Shown here: one piece after another, positions 8,327-17,283 of the stretch
Position numbering within the stretch: the stretch's first letter is position 1
Layout of the letters: each line of letters opens with the position of its first letter
NCBI RefSeq assembly: GCF_009757775.1
Contig: NZ_RHLK01000010.1
Coordinates: 1-64,000 of the forward strand
From: Paenibacillus lutrae
Lineage (GTDB): Bacteria > Bacillota > Bacilli > Paenibacillales > NBRC-103111
Direction: 5' to 3'
DNA length: 64,000 nucleotides
The notes under the pieces: model-generated
The model's database searches: none
What the model was told of the DNA's origin: nothing
The model's input: only the letters and a program-made list of their open reading frames with translations
Position numbers and translations under genes: made by a program

Positions 8327-9775
8327 CTAATGCGTCCCGCCAGCCGTACCGGCGATACGTTCCACCAAATGCTTGCTATCTGCGTTCAATCCGGTAACCG
8401 ATACCTGTTTGTTCATCTGGTGATATTTCGTCAGCACTTTCGTAAGGGCCGCAGCGCCGGACGAATCCCATATATGGGAATGGCTGAAATCAATGATGAT
8501 ACGGTCAGAATCGTCTGTGTAGGTAAATTGTTCGGCAAAATGGGTGGTTGCCCCAAAAAACATTTGGCCGCGCACCTGATAGGTTGCCGTGTTTCCCTGA
8601 AGGGTCCGCGTGACACGGATTTTGGACATTTTGTAAGCGAATACTACCGCGCTCAGGAGCACGCCCGCGAATACGCCTTTGGACAGATCGTGAGTGATTA
8701 CCACAATACTTACCGTAACGATCATGATGATTGCGTCCGAAAGCGGTACCCGGATCAACCCGGTAATGGATTTCCAGTCAAAAGTTCCGATCGATACCAT
8801 GATCATGACGCCGACCAAGGCGGCCATGGGAATCTGTTCAACCACTTTACCCAGTACAAGTATGAGGAATAGAAGAAATATACCGGCGACCAGTGTGGAT
8901 AGACGGGTGCGTCCGCCGGATTTAACATTGATTACCGACTGTCCGATCATGGCGCAGCCTGCCATACCGCCAAAGAAACCGGTGACGATATTAGCCAAAC
9001 CCTGTCCGCGTACTTCCCGGTTCTTATCGCTTGGCGTATCCGTCATTTCATCCAGGATCGTTGCGGTGAGCAGTGACTCCAGAATCCCGACAAGCGCCAG
9101 TGACATGGCGTATGGAAAAATAATGGCAAGCGTTTCAAAATTTAAAGGGATCATCGGCAAATGAAACAAAGGCAGGGTGCCTGTAATTTGTCCCATGTCA
9201 CCGACGGTACTGACCTCCATACCGAAGCCGATCGTAATGGCCGATAGGATCAGGATGGCTGCAAGAGCCGACGGAATAACTTTGGTAAATCTGGGCAGTA
9301 CATAGATAATGAGCAGGGTAAGCGCGACAAGTGCGTACATGACCCAGTTTTGACCGATAAAATGGGGCAGTTGAGCAGCAAAAATAAGAATGGCTAACGC
9401 GTTGACAAAGCCGGTCATAACGGATTGGGGTACAAACCTGACCAGTTTGCCAAGCCGGAGCAGCCCGAGAATCACCTGCAGAATCCCCGTGAGAACGGTA
9501 GCCGCAAACAAGTATTCCAGCCCGTGATCTTTCACAAGCGTGACCATCAGGAGCGCCATAGCACCCGTAGCTGCTGAAATCATGCCCGGCCTGCCGCCCG
9601 TAAACGAAATGACGACTGCCATACAAAAAGACGCATAGAGTCCCACCATAGGGTCGACACCCGCTATAATGGAGAACGCGATGGCTTCAGGAATGAGCGC
9701 AAGGGCGACGGTTATGCCGGATAAAATATCACTGCGCGGATTGGAAAACCAGGTTTTATTCAGTTGAGTAAGCAA
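8327..9775 (-). CDS. SulP family inorganic anion transporter with STAS domain
   Basis: A multi-spanning anion transporter of the SLC26/SulP family (482 aa). The conserved SulP opening ([35 protein letters not shown]) is at the N-terminus. About ten to twelve membrane segments end near residue 390, then a cytoplasmic STAS domain contains [19 protein letters not shown]. Relatives carry sulfate, bicarbonate or other anions; the substrate is not readable. I chose a TTG start at 9775, because GGGAGG lies ten bases before it. A GTG at 9823 would add 16 residues but lacks a site. Confidence 0.88.
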   Translation of the reverse strand: MLTQLNKTWFSNPRSDILSGITVALALIPEAIAFSIIAGVDPMVGLYASFCMAVVISFTGGRPGMISAATGAMALLMVTLVKDHGLEYLFAATVLTGILQVILGLLRLGKLVRFVPQSVMTGFVNALAILIFAAQLPHFIGQNWVMYALVALTLLIIYVLPRFTKVIPSALAAILILSAITIGFGMEVSTVGDMGQITGTLPLFHLPMIPLNFETLAIIFPYAMSLALVGILESLLTATILDEMTDTPSDKNREVRGQGLANIVTGFFGGMAGCAMIGQSVINVKSGGRTRLSTLVAGIFLLFLILVLGKVVEQIPMAALVGVMIMVSIGTFDWKSITGLIRVPLSDAIIMIVTVSIVVITHDLSKGVFAGVLLSAVVFAYKMSKIRVTRTLQGNTATYQVRGQMFFGATTHFAEQFTYTDDSDRIIIDFSHSHIWDSSGAAALTKVLTKYHQMNKQVSVTGLNADSKHLVERIAGTAGGTH

Positions 9776-9860
9776 GACAACTAATCCTCCCGTATTTATA
9801 CAATTTGGATAATGACTTTCCACTCTCAGAAAAGTCGGGGCCGATGATTAACTAGGTGAC

Positions 9861-9890
9861 ATTATAGCGGAGGAATGAACTGGATTCTAA
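9861..9890 (-). promoter_or_regulatory. Candidate promoter of the SulP gene
   Basis: On the - strand a perfect -10 TATAAT (9861-9866) follows a weak -35 TTAGAA (9885-9890) at 18 bp. The rest of the 9776-10198 intergenic stretch shows no gene; it is moderately AT-rich. Confidence 0.45.
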
Positions 9891-10146
9891 TCGTCTCTTG
9901 CTTAAAAACGGGTTAGAATACGGCGGTTTCTACAGGATGCTCATTTATTCGCCCGTTTTGTTTGTTTTTTAACTTATTTTGTTGTAATCGCTCGTTTATC
10001 TGGTTTCATTACAAGGGAAAGGTTTCTGTCAGGATATCGTTCGTATGCTGTCTCTTTCAAGAGAGGCCCGGGATGCTTGGGCTGACAGACGTGCCGGACT
10101 TTCTTTTTGCGCAGCTGAGGAGTAAAGTTAGGGGAGGGAAATACGT

Positions 10147-10176
10147 TTTACCTGGACAAGATTACCTACATAAAAT
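10147..10176 (+). promoter_or_regulatory. Candidate promoter of the M29 aminopeptidase
   Basis: TTTACC, 18 bp, TAAAAT, just ahead of the AAGGGG ribosome site at 10185. A fair but not strong sigma-A match. Confidence 0.4.
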
Positions 10177-10198
10177 TGAACCTTAAGGGGCAGCAGAT

Positions 10199-11431
10199 AT
10201 GAATTCTTTTGAGAACAAACTGGACAAATATGCAGAGTTAGTCGTTAAAGTCGGGGTGAATATTCAGCCGGGCCAAGTCCTATATATTGAGTCGCCGATC
10301 GAATCGGTTGAATTTACGCGGATCATAGTGCGGAAGGCTTATGAAGCCGGGGCAAAGTATGTGCAGGTGGAATGGAGCGATGAAGCGACGACCCGGATCC
10401 GCTACGAATCCGCACCGGATGAGTCTTTCTCTTTCTACCCGGAATGGACAGCGAGAATGATGGAGCAAATCGCGGAAAGCGGCGGCGCCTTGCTCAATAT
10501 AAAAGTGCCGGACCCCCAGCTGTTCAAAGGGATAGACACTTCGAAGGTGTCCCGGACAAGCAAAGCGGCCTCTATAGCCAGACAGCGGTTCCAAAGCTAT
10601 GTCCGGAGCAACAAGTTCAGCTGGTGCCTGGTCAAGGCACCGACCAAGGCGTGGGCGGCCCGGGTATTTCCGGAGCTGCCTGAGCACGAACAGATCGAGG
10701 CTATGTGGGAGACGATTTTCCGGTTTAACCGGGTGGATAAGGAGCAGCCGATCGAAGCCTGGCAGGAGCATATCAGGCAGCTGACCGAGACACATGAGCA
10801 TTTGAATGCCAAGAAATACCGCAGATTGCACTATAAAGCTCCGGGTACCGACTTGTCCGTAGAGCTACCTGAAGGGCATCTGTGGCTCGGAGGCGGTTCG
10901 GTCAACGAACAGGGCGTGTATTTCGTGGCGAATATGCCGACAGAGGAAGTCTTTACGATGCCCAAGCGGGGCGGAGTTAACGGTACGGTCAGCAGCACGA
11001 AGCCGCTTAATTTAAACGGACGGCTGGTAGACAACTTCCAGCTGACCTTTAAAAACGGCAGGGTGATTGACTACAAGGCCGAAGTAGGGATGGAGCATCT
11101 GACCTCGCTGCTGCAAACGGACGAAGGGGCGAATTACCTGGGTGAAGTGGCGCTCGTTCCGCATGATTCGCCTATTTCGAATCTGGGCCGTATTTTCTAT
11201 AATACGGGAATTGACGAGAATGCTTCGTGCCACTTTGCATTAGGCAGCGCCTATCCGTTTACACTGGAGAATGGAACGAAGATGACCCCGGAAGAGCTGT
11301 TGGCGCATGGGGGTAACGTGAGTCTGACGCATGTCGATTTCATGATCGGGTCCGCTGATCTGGACATTGACGGTGAACTGCCTGACGGTACCATGGAACC
11401 GATATTCCACAGCGGAAATTGGATCGCATAA
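10199..11431 (+). CDS. ampS: M29 family metalloaminopeptidase (AmpS/PepS)
   Basis: A 410-residue thermophilic-aminopeptidase-type M29 enzyme that removes N-terminal residues from peptides in the cytoplasm using a two-metal centre. The metal-binding C-terminal half is visible: NMPTEEVFTMP, the KAEVGMEHL region, ASCHFALG, and the terminal THVDFMIGS. The length equals B. subtilis AmpS. A HesB-like gene starts 57 bp downstream and may share the transcript. Confidence 0.93.
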   Translation: MNSFENKLDKYAELVVKVGVNIQPGQVLYIESPIESVEFTRIIVRKAYEAGAKYVQVEWSDEATTRIRYESAPDESFSFYPEWTARMMEQIAESGGALLNIKVPDPQLFKGIDTSKVSRTSKAASIARQRFQSYVRSNKFSWCLVKAPTKAWAARVFPELPEHEQIEAMWETIFRFNRVDKEQPIEAWQEHIRQLTETHEHLNAKKYRRLHYKAPGTDLSVELPEGHLWLGGGSVNEQGVYFVANMPTEEVFTMPKRGGVNGTVSSTKPLNLNGRLVDNFQLTFKNGRVIDYKAEVGMEHLTSLLQTDEGANYLGEVALVPHDSPISNLGRIFYNTGIDENASCHFALGSAYPFTLENGTKMTPEELLAHGGNVSLTHVDFMIGSADLDIDGELPDGTMEPIFHSGNWIA

Positions 11432-11487
11432 GAAGAAGAGAGAAGTCTCAAACAGTGAATCTCAAACAGTGAAAGGGGGCGGCCGAG

Positions 11488-11763
11488 ATGGGAATCCGTG
11501 TATCACCGGGTGCAATCGCGTGTTTTAAAGGAGACTGGGGCTTTCAAAGCGGAGATCAGGTTCGTATCTTTGTCCGTTACAGCGGAGGCGGAGAAGACGC
11601 TTTTACGTTCGGTATTATGAAAGATTCACCGCATTATCCCGGTGTGACTGCCGAGGAGGATGGAATCAGCTTCTTTATGGAACAGAGCGACATTTGGTAT
11701 CTGGAAGGCAGAGACCTTGTGATCGACGGCAACGGCGAAGATATTTCTATATCACGTGTATGA
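11488..11763 (+). CDS. HesB/IscA-fold protein (HesB/YadR/YfhF family)
   Basis: A 91-residue single-domain protein with the beta-rich Fe-S biogenesis fold of the HesB family: GIRVSPGAIACFKGDWGF at the start, then FVRYSGGG and a C-terminal beta strand pattern. It has only one Cys (about 12) and lacks the three conserved cysteines of IscA/SufA, as do the Bacillus YneR-type members. Cluster carriage is therefore doubtful. A GGGGGC site precedes the ATG. A terminator hairpin follows at 11797-11823. Confidence 0.75.
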   Translation: MGIRVSPGAIACFKGDWGFQSGDQVRIFVRYSGGGEDAFTFGIMKDSPHYPGVTAEEDGISFFMEQSDIWYLEGRDLVIDGNGEDISISRV

Positions 11764-11796
11764 GTGTTCATGAGTTCATCTCAATAGCAGGCGCAG

Positions 11797-11823
11797 GGGC
11801 TTTCGCATCGGCGAAGGCTCTTT
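11797..11823 (+). terminator. Terminator after the HesB-like gene
   Basis: GGGCTTTCGC pairs with GCGAAGGCTC around a short loop, followed by TTTG. Moderate T-run. Confidence 0.5.
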
Positions 11824-11843
11824 GTCCTGTGTTTACAGGGTGC

Positions 11844-11873
11844 AAAAAAAGAACAGCTCCATAGGAACTGTTC
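11844..11873 (-). terminator. Terminator of the DHA2 efflux gene
   Basis: On the - strand GAACAG...CTGTTC with inner TTCC/GGA pairs forms a hairpin followed by seven T. Confidence 0.75.
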
Positions 11874-11894
11874 ACGGAATGATTGGGCTGAAAA

Positions 11895-13439
11895 TCAGAT
11901 TCTGGAAGCGCCGCTTGTTTCTTTGTCCGCTTCCTTCGATGAGATGACGCGGGAGTTCCCCATGAAGAATACCGTGATGACCGCAATTCCGATCGGAATT
12001 AAGGCGAGCATAAAGGTATATGCGATCGATTGAGACATCGCATCTGTAATTTTAGCGAGGATGTCCGGTGGGATTTGGGCCCGCGCCTCCGCTTGGAAAA
12101 GCTGCTGGGGTTTGCTCATATCGATTCCACCCATTGCAGCGCCTCCGGCCATCCCTTGGAAGGATTCCGCGAGCTTGTTACTGAATGCATGGCTCTGAAT
12201 CGTGCCGAAGACCGTGATCCCGATAGTCATGCCAAACGACCTCAAGAAGGAGTTCGTAGATGTCGCGGTTCCTCTGAACCGGGGGTCCAAATTGTTAGTT
12301 GAGGCCGTAGGAAGAAGGGAGAACGAGAAGCCGACTCCGAATCCTGCGATAATCATAAACACGGTCAGCATGCTGCGGCTAGTCTCCGGAGTCAGTCCTC
12401 CCAGCAGGAACATGCCGATGAAGAAGGAGAAAACCGAAATCAGCATGAGGTTGCGGAAACTGGTCTTCGCCAGGAAAATCCCGCCGATCGCACTGCCCGC
12501 TACACTGCCGAGCATCATCGGAGTCAGAATAAGGCCGGCATTGGTAGCCGATCCTCCGAAGACCGCTTGAACGTAGATCGGAATATAGACGGTCAGAATG
12601 ATAAAGGTGGCTCCGTAGAGAACAGCCAGTATCTGAGACGTTGCGAACAAGCGCTGCTTGAACAGCCAGAAGGATATGATCGGATCTTTGGCCTTGGTTT
12701 CAATGATAAAGAACAGGACAAAGAATACAGCAAAGCTTACGAATAAACTGATGATGGGAGTGGAATCCCAAGCAAATCCGTCCTTACCGCCGAGCTCAAG
12801 CGCGAACATGAGACTGACGACAGCCACGACCAGTGTTGTGGCGCCCCACCAGTCGATTTTTTGTTTCACATGCTGTTTGGATTCGTGATAGTACCGGACG
12901 ATTAAGATCAGAGATACGATCCCGATCGGAACATTGACGTAGAACACCCAATGCCAGCTTATGTATTCGGTGATATAAGCTCCGAGCAGAGGACCGAGTA
13001 CGCTCGATGCTCCGAATACGGCACCGAGCAAACCGGTCATCTTCCCGCGTTTTTCCGGAGGGAAGATATCGAATACAATTGTGAAGGCAATCGGCATCAG
13101 GGCTCCGCCTCCGATACCCTGAATAGCCCGGTAAATGCTGAGCTGTACGATATCCTGCGCAATTCCGCACAATGCCGAACCGATCAGGAATACGATTAAT
13201 CCGAACAGGAAGAACCGTTTGCGCCCGTACATGTCCGAGAGCTTGCCGAATATCGGCATTCCGGCCATCGTTGTAACCATGTAAGCCGAGGTGACCCAGA
13301 CAAACTTGTCGAAGCCGCCCAGATCCGAGACAATCGTGCCCATTGCAGTAGCGACGATGGTGTTGTCCATAGCTGACATCAGAATGGCGAGAAGCAGTCC
13401 GGTTACGACATACTTAAGATTAGTGTTTTTGTCTATCAA
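11895..13439 (-). CDS. MFS efflux transporter, DHA2 (14-TM) family
   Basis: A 514-residue drug:H+ antiporter with about 14 membrane segments. DHA2 motifs are clear: ALDNTIV-like motif (MSAMDNTIVATAMGTI) in TM1, GKLSDMYGRKRFF in loop 2-3, and motif C (GLLGAVFGASSVLGPLLGAYI) in TM5. It probably exports toxic organic cations or antibiotics. It is divergent from a MarR gene, and the 109-bp gap carries a perfect palindrome (13502-13520), so repression by that MarR is likely. Confidence 0.92.
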   Translation of the reverse strand: MIDKNTNLKYVVTGLLLAILMSAMDNTIVATAMGTIVSDLGGFDKFVWVTSAYMVTTMAGMPIFGKLSDMYGRKRFFLFGLIVFLIGSALCGIAQDIVQLSIYRAIQGIGGGALMPIAFTIVFDIFPPEKRGKMTGLLGAVFGASSVLGPLLGAYITEYISWHWVFYVNVPIGIVSLILIVRYYHESKQHVKQKIDWWGATTLVVAVVSLMFALELGGKDGFAWDSTPIISLFVSFAVFFVLFFIIETKAKDPIISFWLFKQRLFATSQILAVLYGATFIILTVYIPIYVQAVFGGSATNAGLILTPMMLGSVAGSAIGGIFLAKTSFRNLMLISVFSFFIGMFLLGGLTPETSRSMLTVFMIIAGFGVGFSFSLLPTASTNNLDPRFRGTATSTNSFLRSFGMTIGITVFGTIQSHAFSNKLAESFQGMAGGAAMGGIDMSKPQQLFQAEARAQIPPDILAKITDAMSQSIAYTFMLALIPIGIAVITVFFMGNSRVISSKEADKETSGASRI

Positions 13440-13501
13440 AGCGGTTTCTCCTTTGCAAACTGTCTTAGATTCGATAAAATAAATAAAATCCCGTCATCCG
13501 T

Positions 13502-13520
13502 TATCTTGATGGTCAAGATA
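13502..13520. promoter_or_regulatory. Palindromic operator, probable MarR site
   Basis: Perfect inverted repeat TATCTTGA-TGG-TCAAGATA in the gap between the divergent efflux and MarR genes, 29 bp before the MarR start. Size and spacing fit MarR-family operators; MarR proteins often repress themselves and a divergent pump. Confidence 0.65.
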
Positions 13521-13548
13521 TTTTCTAGTTTATGAGGAGGAATTTTCC

Positions 13549-14034
13549 TTGTCAAGTGATTTACCTGTGCAACCTACACCGGTACCTGCCATGATTTCGC
13601 AGATGAGAAAGCTGTCGACAAGAATCGTTCTTTTTCATCAAAATGCTGCATCTTCCATCGGTGTCATCCATACGGATTTAAAAACAGCCGATATCTTAAA
13701 TGAAACCGGTCCGATCACGGCCGGAGAACTCAGCAAAATTACGGGTCTGACAACCGGCACCGTCACGGCTCTTCTAGACAGGCTGGAGGACGTGGGATTT
13801 ATTACCCGGCAGAAAGATCCAAGAGACGGCCGCCGTGTAATCATCGTTCCCAACCTGGAGCGTCAAAAGTCCTATCACACCCTGTATGAGCCTCTGTCTC
13901 AGCATACCCAAAAACTTTGTTCGTCCTATACGCAGCAAGAGCTGGAGGTCATTCATTCTTTTCTCACTCAAATGACTGGAGTCTTTGAACTTGCAAACGA
14001 ACAGATAGGAAGCTATTCCCGTGATCAAGAATAG
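13549..14034 (+). CDS. MarR family transcriptional regulator
   Basis: A 161-residue winged-helix regulator. The DNA-binding domain spans roughly 55-125, with the typical ITAGELSKITGLTTGTVTALLDRLEDVGFITRQKDPRDGRRVII pattern of recognition helix and wing. The TTG start is supported by GAGGAGG eight bases before. No conserved redox Cys is seen, so ligand sensing is more likely than thiol sensing. It overlaps the downstream azlC reading frame, so it may control both azlCD and the divergent efflux pump. Confidence 0.9.
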   Translation: MSSDLPVQPTPVPAMISQMRKLSTRIVLFHQNAASSIGVIHTDLKTADILNETGPITAGELSKITGLTTGTVTALLDRLEDVGFITRQKDPRDGRRVIIVPNLERQKSYHTLYEPLSQHTQKLCSSYTQQELEVIHSFLTQMTGVFELANEQIGSYSRDQE

Positions 14035-14761
14035 ATCCTCTGCGCTAGAGGAATCAGGCAGAGAATCTACGCAGGAAGATACGTTCCGGCAGGGGGTCAA
14101 AGATTGTGTGCCTACCTTACTCGGTTATTGGAGTATCGGATTTGCCGCAGGTGTCGTAGAGAAGACTGCGGGAATGAGTCTGGCAGAGATCGCTCTCTTG
14201 TCTTTGCTGCTGTACGCGGGCTCCGGTCAGTTTATTGCGGCTGGAATGATCGCTGCGGGCCAGTCCGTTCTGGCGATCGTCGCGACCATATTCTTCGTGA
14301 ATCTCCGGCATTTGCTTATGAGCGCCGCTCTAGCTCCTTATTTCAGCAAATTCACCTGGTGGCAGAATGTGACGATCGGTTCCCAGCTCACAGACGAGAC
14401 CTTCGGGGTAGCGGTCAACCGGGGAGCGGTCCGGAAGCGGCTGTCCTACAAGTGGATGCTCGGACTTAATTTGACGGCTTACCTCAATTGGTTCGCCGCC
14501 AATATGGCAGGCGGATTTCTGGGGGAGCGTATTTCCGATCCGGAGCAATTCGGCCTCACCTTTGCGCTTGCAGCCATGTTTATCGGGCTGCTTGTTCTGC
14601 AGCTTGCGGCGCGCAGGCAGCTGCGGCTTGATCTGATTGTAGCGGTGACGGCAGCTGCGACGGTCGTAGGCGGAAGTTATGTACTGAATCCGAATCTGAA
14701 TGTTCTTGCAGCTATTCTGGTTGCAGCGACGGCTGGGCTGGTGATTGAGAAATGGAAATAA
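14021..14761 (+). CDS. azlC: AzlC family branched-chain amino acid exporter subunit
   Basis: The large subunit (246 aa) of an AzlCD-type exporter; B. subtilis AzlC confers 4-azaleucine resistance. The diagnostic region GYWSIGFAAGVVEKTAGMSLAEIALLSLLLYAGSGQF and NLRHLLMSAAL are present. There are about eight membrane segments. The GTG start overlaps the MarR gene by 14 bp; a later start is possible, but the overlap suggests coupling. The stop overlaps azlD by 10 bp. Confidence 0.88.
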   Translation: MIKNRSSALEESGRESTQEDTFRQGVKDCVPTLLGYWSIGFAAGVVEKTAGMSLAEIALLSLLLYAGSGQFIAAGMIAAGQSVLAIVATIFFVNLRHLLMSAALAPYFSKFTWWQNVTIGSQLTDETFGVAVNRGAVRKRLSYKWMLGLNLTAYLNWFAANMAGGFLGERISDPEQFGLTFALAAMFIGLLVLQLAARRQLRLDLIVAVTAAATVVGGSYVLNPNLNVLAAILVAATAGLVIEKWK

Positions 14762-15078
14762 GAGAATGGTTCTGGTGGATGATTGCCGGTACATCACTCG
14801 TGACATGGATTCCCCGTGTGCTGCCTCTGCTTGCACTGAGCAAGCTTCAGCTGCCCGACCTGGGAACAAGATGGCTCCGGCATATCCCGGTTGCCGTCAT
14901 GGCCGCGCTGCTGGCCCAGGAACTGCTTCTGAGCGAAGGCCGGTTTAATCTGACAGATAATGCGCTGGAACTGCTTGCGGCGCTCCCGGCTATCTGCGTG
15001 GCCGTATGGACGCGAAGTTTATTCGGTACTGTAATCGCAGGCATTGTCAGCTTCGCACTATGGAGACTGGTGCTCTAA
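14752..15078 (+). CDS. azlD: AzlD family exporter small subunit
   Basis: A 108-residue membrane protein with about four helices, pairing with AzlC. The AzlD pattern W-P-R-x-LP is seen in TWIPRVLPLLALSKLQLP, with the conserved LRHIPVAVMAALLAQELL next. Start codon ATG lies within the end of azlC. Its stop region touches the end of the convergent cdaS gene (four-base overlap at 15075-15078). Confidence 0.87.
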   Translation: MEIREWFWWMIAGTSLVTWIPRVLPLLALSKLQLPDLGTRWLRHIPVAVMAALLAQELLLSEGRFNLTDNALELLAALPAICVAVWTRSLFGTVIAGIVSFALWRLVL

Positions 15079-15719
15079 ACGCTCATCTGATTCGAAGCGG
15101 TCTGCTGCGGAACAATGGGATACAAATTCCCCTTCGAGGCAAAAGAAACCTTCCCTGTTTCCTCAGAGACAACGAGTATGATGGCGTCGCTTAATTCAGA
15201 TAACCCGATTGCAGCCCGGTGACGGGTGCCAAGCTTGGGTTCAGGCTGAATGATATGAGACAGCGGCAAAATATTTTTGGCCGAAACAATCTGATTGTAC
15301 CGAATGAGAACGGCTCCGTCGTGCAGGGGAGTGCCCGGGTAGAACAGAGACTCCAGCAGAGACTGAGTGACTTCAGCGCCGATCGGTATGCCGGTTTGAA
15401 TGATGGGTTCAAGCGCGTCGCTTCGTTCGATTACGATCAATGCACCGTGCCGTCTCCGGGACAAATTCTGGACAGAGATGGAAAGTTCCGTGTATTTATC
15501 GGTAAACGGCGACAAGTAGCAGTTTAAGTAAAAGGTGGATGCACGGGATTCGATGCTCAGAAAACTCTCTTTAATCTGTTCAATTTCCTTAAGCATGCAG
15601 TAATTATCCTGATCGAGGGTTTCGATGCTTTTCTGTATTCTGCCGGTCAACAGCCGCATATCTTCTTTGAGACTTTCTTTCATTGGGGAAAAGTCACACT
15701 CTTTATAGGGGGAAAGCAT
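15075..15719 (-). CDS. cdaS: Sporulation-type diadenylate cyclase CdaS
   Basis: A 214-residue c-di-AMP synthase. The N-terminal two-helix domain (about 15-60) matches the autoinhibitory YojJ/CdaS domain. The DAC domain follows with the catalytic DGA (LHDGAVLI, about 134-136) and RHR (GTRHRAAIGLSE, about 166-168) motifs, so it should be active. In B. subtilis CdaS is forespore-expressed and affects germination. An AAGGAAG site precedes the ATG. No sigma-G promoter was convincing in the short upstream gap. Confidence 0.94.
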   Translation of the reverse strand: MLSPYKECDFSPMKESLKEDMRLLTGRIQKSIETLDQDNYCMLKEIEQIKESFLSIESRASTFYLNCYLSPFTDKYTELSISVQNLSRRRHGALIVIERSDALEPIIQTGIPIGAEVTQSLLESLFYPGTPLHDGAVLIRYNQIVSAKNILPLSHIIQPEPKLGTRHRAAIGLSELSDAIILVVSEETGKVSFASKGNLYPIVPQQTASNQMSV

Positions 15720-15970
15720 GAATCCACTTCCTTCTTTTGTAAGGGTAAATTAAAGGGTCAGTTAAATTGTTTACAGACGGGCTCTAGAATAATCACCTGA
15801 ACAGGATTCCTTTGTTTGATTTTGCTAAGGGATACGGTGTACATTTAAAGGAACCGTCCGTATTGGAAAAAAATATAAGGTTCTATCCTGCCGCTGCGGA
15901 AGGTCTGTACGGCGGTGTCATTACGGAAATAATCGACTACATATACAATCCAACCGAGGAGGAACACTTT

Positions 15971-17053
15971 ATGACAACATTATCGGACAAGCATTTCATT
16001 ATGATAGGTTCTTATGCGGAAGCGGACGGACCCGGTGTGTACGCAGCCCGGCTCCATGAAGAAACCGGAGAACTGACGCTGCTGGATGAGGCATCCGGTC
16101 TTAAAAATCCTACTTTCCTGGATGTGGATACAAAAAGCAGCAGAGTGTATGTTATATCGGAAGCGGCGGCGGATGACGGCGGAAAAAGAGGGGAAGCCGT
16201 CTGTTTAACGCTCGACCCGGCAACCGGGAAGCTAAGCTCTTACAGCCGGGCGGCAACGGTCTCAGCGCCCACCTGTCATATTCAGCGCGACCGGAGCGGC
16301 AAGTTTCTGGTCGTATCCAGCTATCACGGGGGACTCATCGGTCTGGTTGCCGTGAATGAGGACGGGACGATCGGGGAGCTGCTGGATGTGAAACAGCATG
16401 AAGGTTCAGGCCCGAATCCGGAGCGGCAGGATCAACCGCACCCTCACTCGGCACTGTTCAGCCCGGACAACCGTTTTGTGTTCATCCCTGACTTGGGCTT
16501 GGACCGGATTGTCGCCTATGCGGTTGATCCGAAGAACAAAGTTCTGGAGCTCCACGGAGAGACGAAGCTCCATCCGGGAGCAGGTCCCCGTCATATGGTT
16601 TTCCATCCTAGCGGTAAATTTGCTTATGTGATCAATGAAATTGACTCGAGCCTGACCGCGTTCGCTTATGAGGCGGAATCGGGACAGCTGAATCCGATTC
16701 AGACTCTTCCCACCCTTCCGCCGACCTATGAGGGCGACAACATTTGCGCAGAAGTGACGGTATCGGAAGATGGTAATTATTTGTACGGCTCCAACCGCGG
16801 CCATGACAGCATTGTCGTCTGCAAGATCGATCATGGTTCGGGCAAGCTCAGCGTGATCGAGCATGTTTCTACGGAAGGTCAGCATCCCCGTCATTTTGCC
16901 TTGACCCCGGGAGGGCGTTATCTTATTGCGGCTAACCGCGATAGTGACAACGTGGTAACTTATCGGGTTGATTCGGGCAGCGGCCGGCTGGAGTTCACAG
17001 GATATACGTTATCCGTATCCAAACCGGTATGCGTGAAGCCTTGCTACTTGTAG
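15971..17053 (+). CDS. Lactonase, 7-bladed beta-propeller (6-phosphogluconolactonase type)
   Basis: A 360-residue Pgl/YkgB-type beta-propeller lactonase (PF10282). Family landmarks are HPHSALFSPDNRFVFIPDLGLDR, GPRHMVFHPSGKFAYVINE and EGQHPRHFALTPGGRYLIAANRDSDNV. It probably hydrolyses 6-phosphogluconolactone in the pentose phosphate pathway. The frame is open back to 15812, but GAGGAGGAA sits six bases before the ATG at 15971 and the domain starts there. Not linked to glucose-6-phosphate dehydrogenase here. Confidence 0.88.
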   Translation: MTTLSDKHFIMIGSYAEADGPGVYAARLHEETGELTLLDEASGLKNPTFLDVDTKSSRVYVISEAAADDGGKRGEAVCLTLDPATGKLSSYSRAATVSAPTCHIQRDRSGKFLVVSSYHGGLIGLVAVNEDGTIGELLDVKQHEGSGPNPERQDQPHPHSALFSPDNRFVFIPDLGLDRIVAYAVDPKNKVLELHGETKLHPGAGPRHMVFHPSGKFAYVINEIDSSLTAFAYEAESGQLNPIQTLPTLPPTYEGDNICAEVTVSEDGNYLYGSNRGHDSIVVCKIDHGSGKLSVIEHVSTEGQHPRHFALTPGGRYLIAANRDSDNVVTYRVDSGSGRLEFTGYTLSVSKPVCVKPCYL

Positions 17054-17062
17054 GGATGCAGA

Positions 17063-17118
17063 AGAGGAAAGGGAGTACCGGAAAGCTGGCAGAGGAAAGA
17101 GAGTAACGAAAAGCTGGC
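17063..17118. repeat. Tandem 28-bp direct repeat
   Basis: Two adjacent 28-bp copies (17063-17090 and 17091-17118) differing at about three positions, both ending in AAGCTGGC. They start ten bases after the lactonase stop and lie before the terminator at 17124. No coding role; likely a recent duplication. Confidence 0.85.
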
Positions 17119-17123
17119 TCCAA

Positions 17124-17158
17124 AAGCAGGCCCTTCTGCCCGTCAGATGGGCTTGTTT
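17124..17158 (+). terminator. Terminator after the lactonase gene
   Basis: AAGCAGGCCC pairs with GGGCTTGTTT (with G-U pairs). The T content of the 3' arm is the only T-run, so strength is uncertain. Confidence 0.5.
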
Positions 17159-17283
17159 CCTGTGCACAGCCTAACCAGGTTTGCGCTCGAAGCCGTATTG
17201 ACACGCAGTTAAGTGTGCGTTAGTGTATACGTTGATCTTGACATTCTCACAAGATGGTTTCTTAATTTTTATACAAAGATAGG

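Noticed and set aside
15812-15970. Upstream extension of the lactonase by 53 codons
   Set aside because: The ribosome site GAGGAGGAA and the domain start both point to the ATG at 15971.
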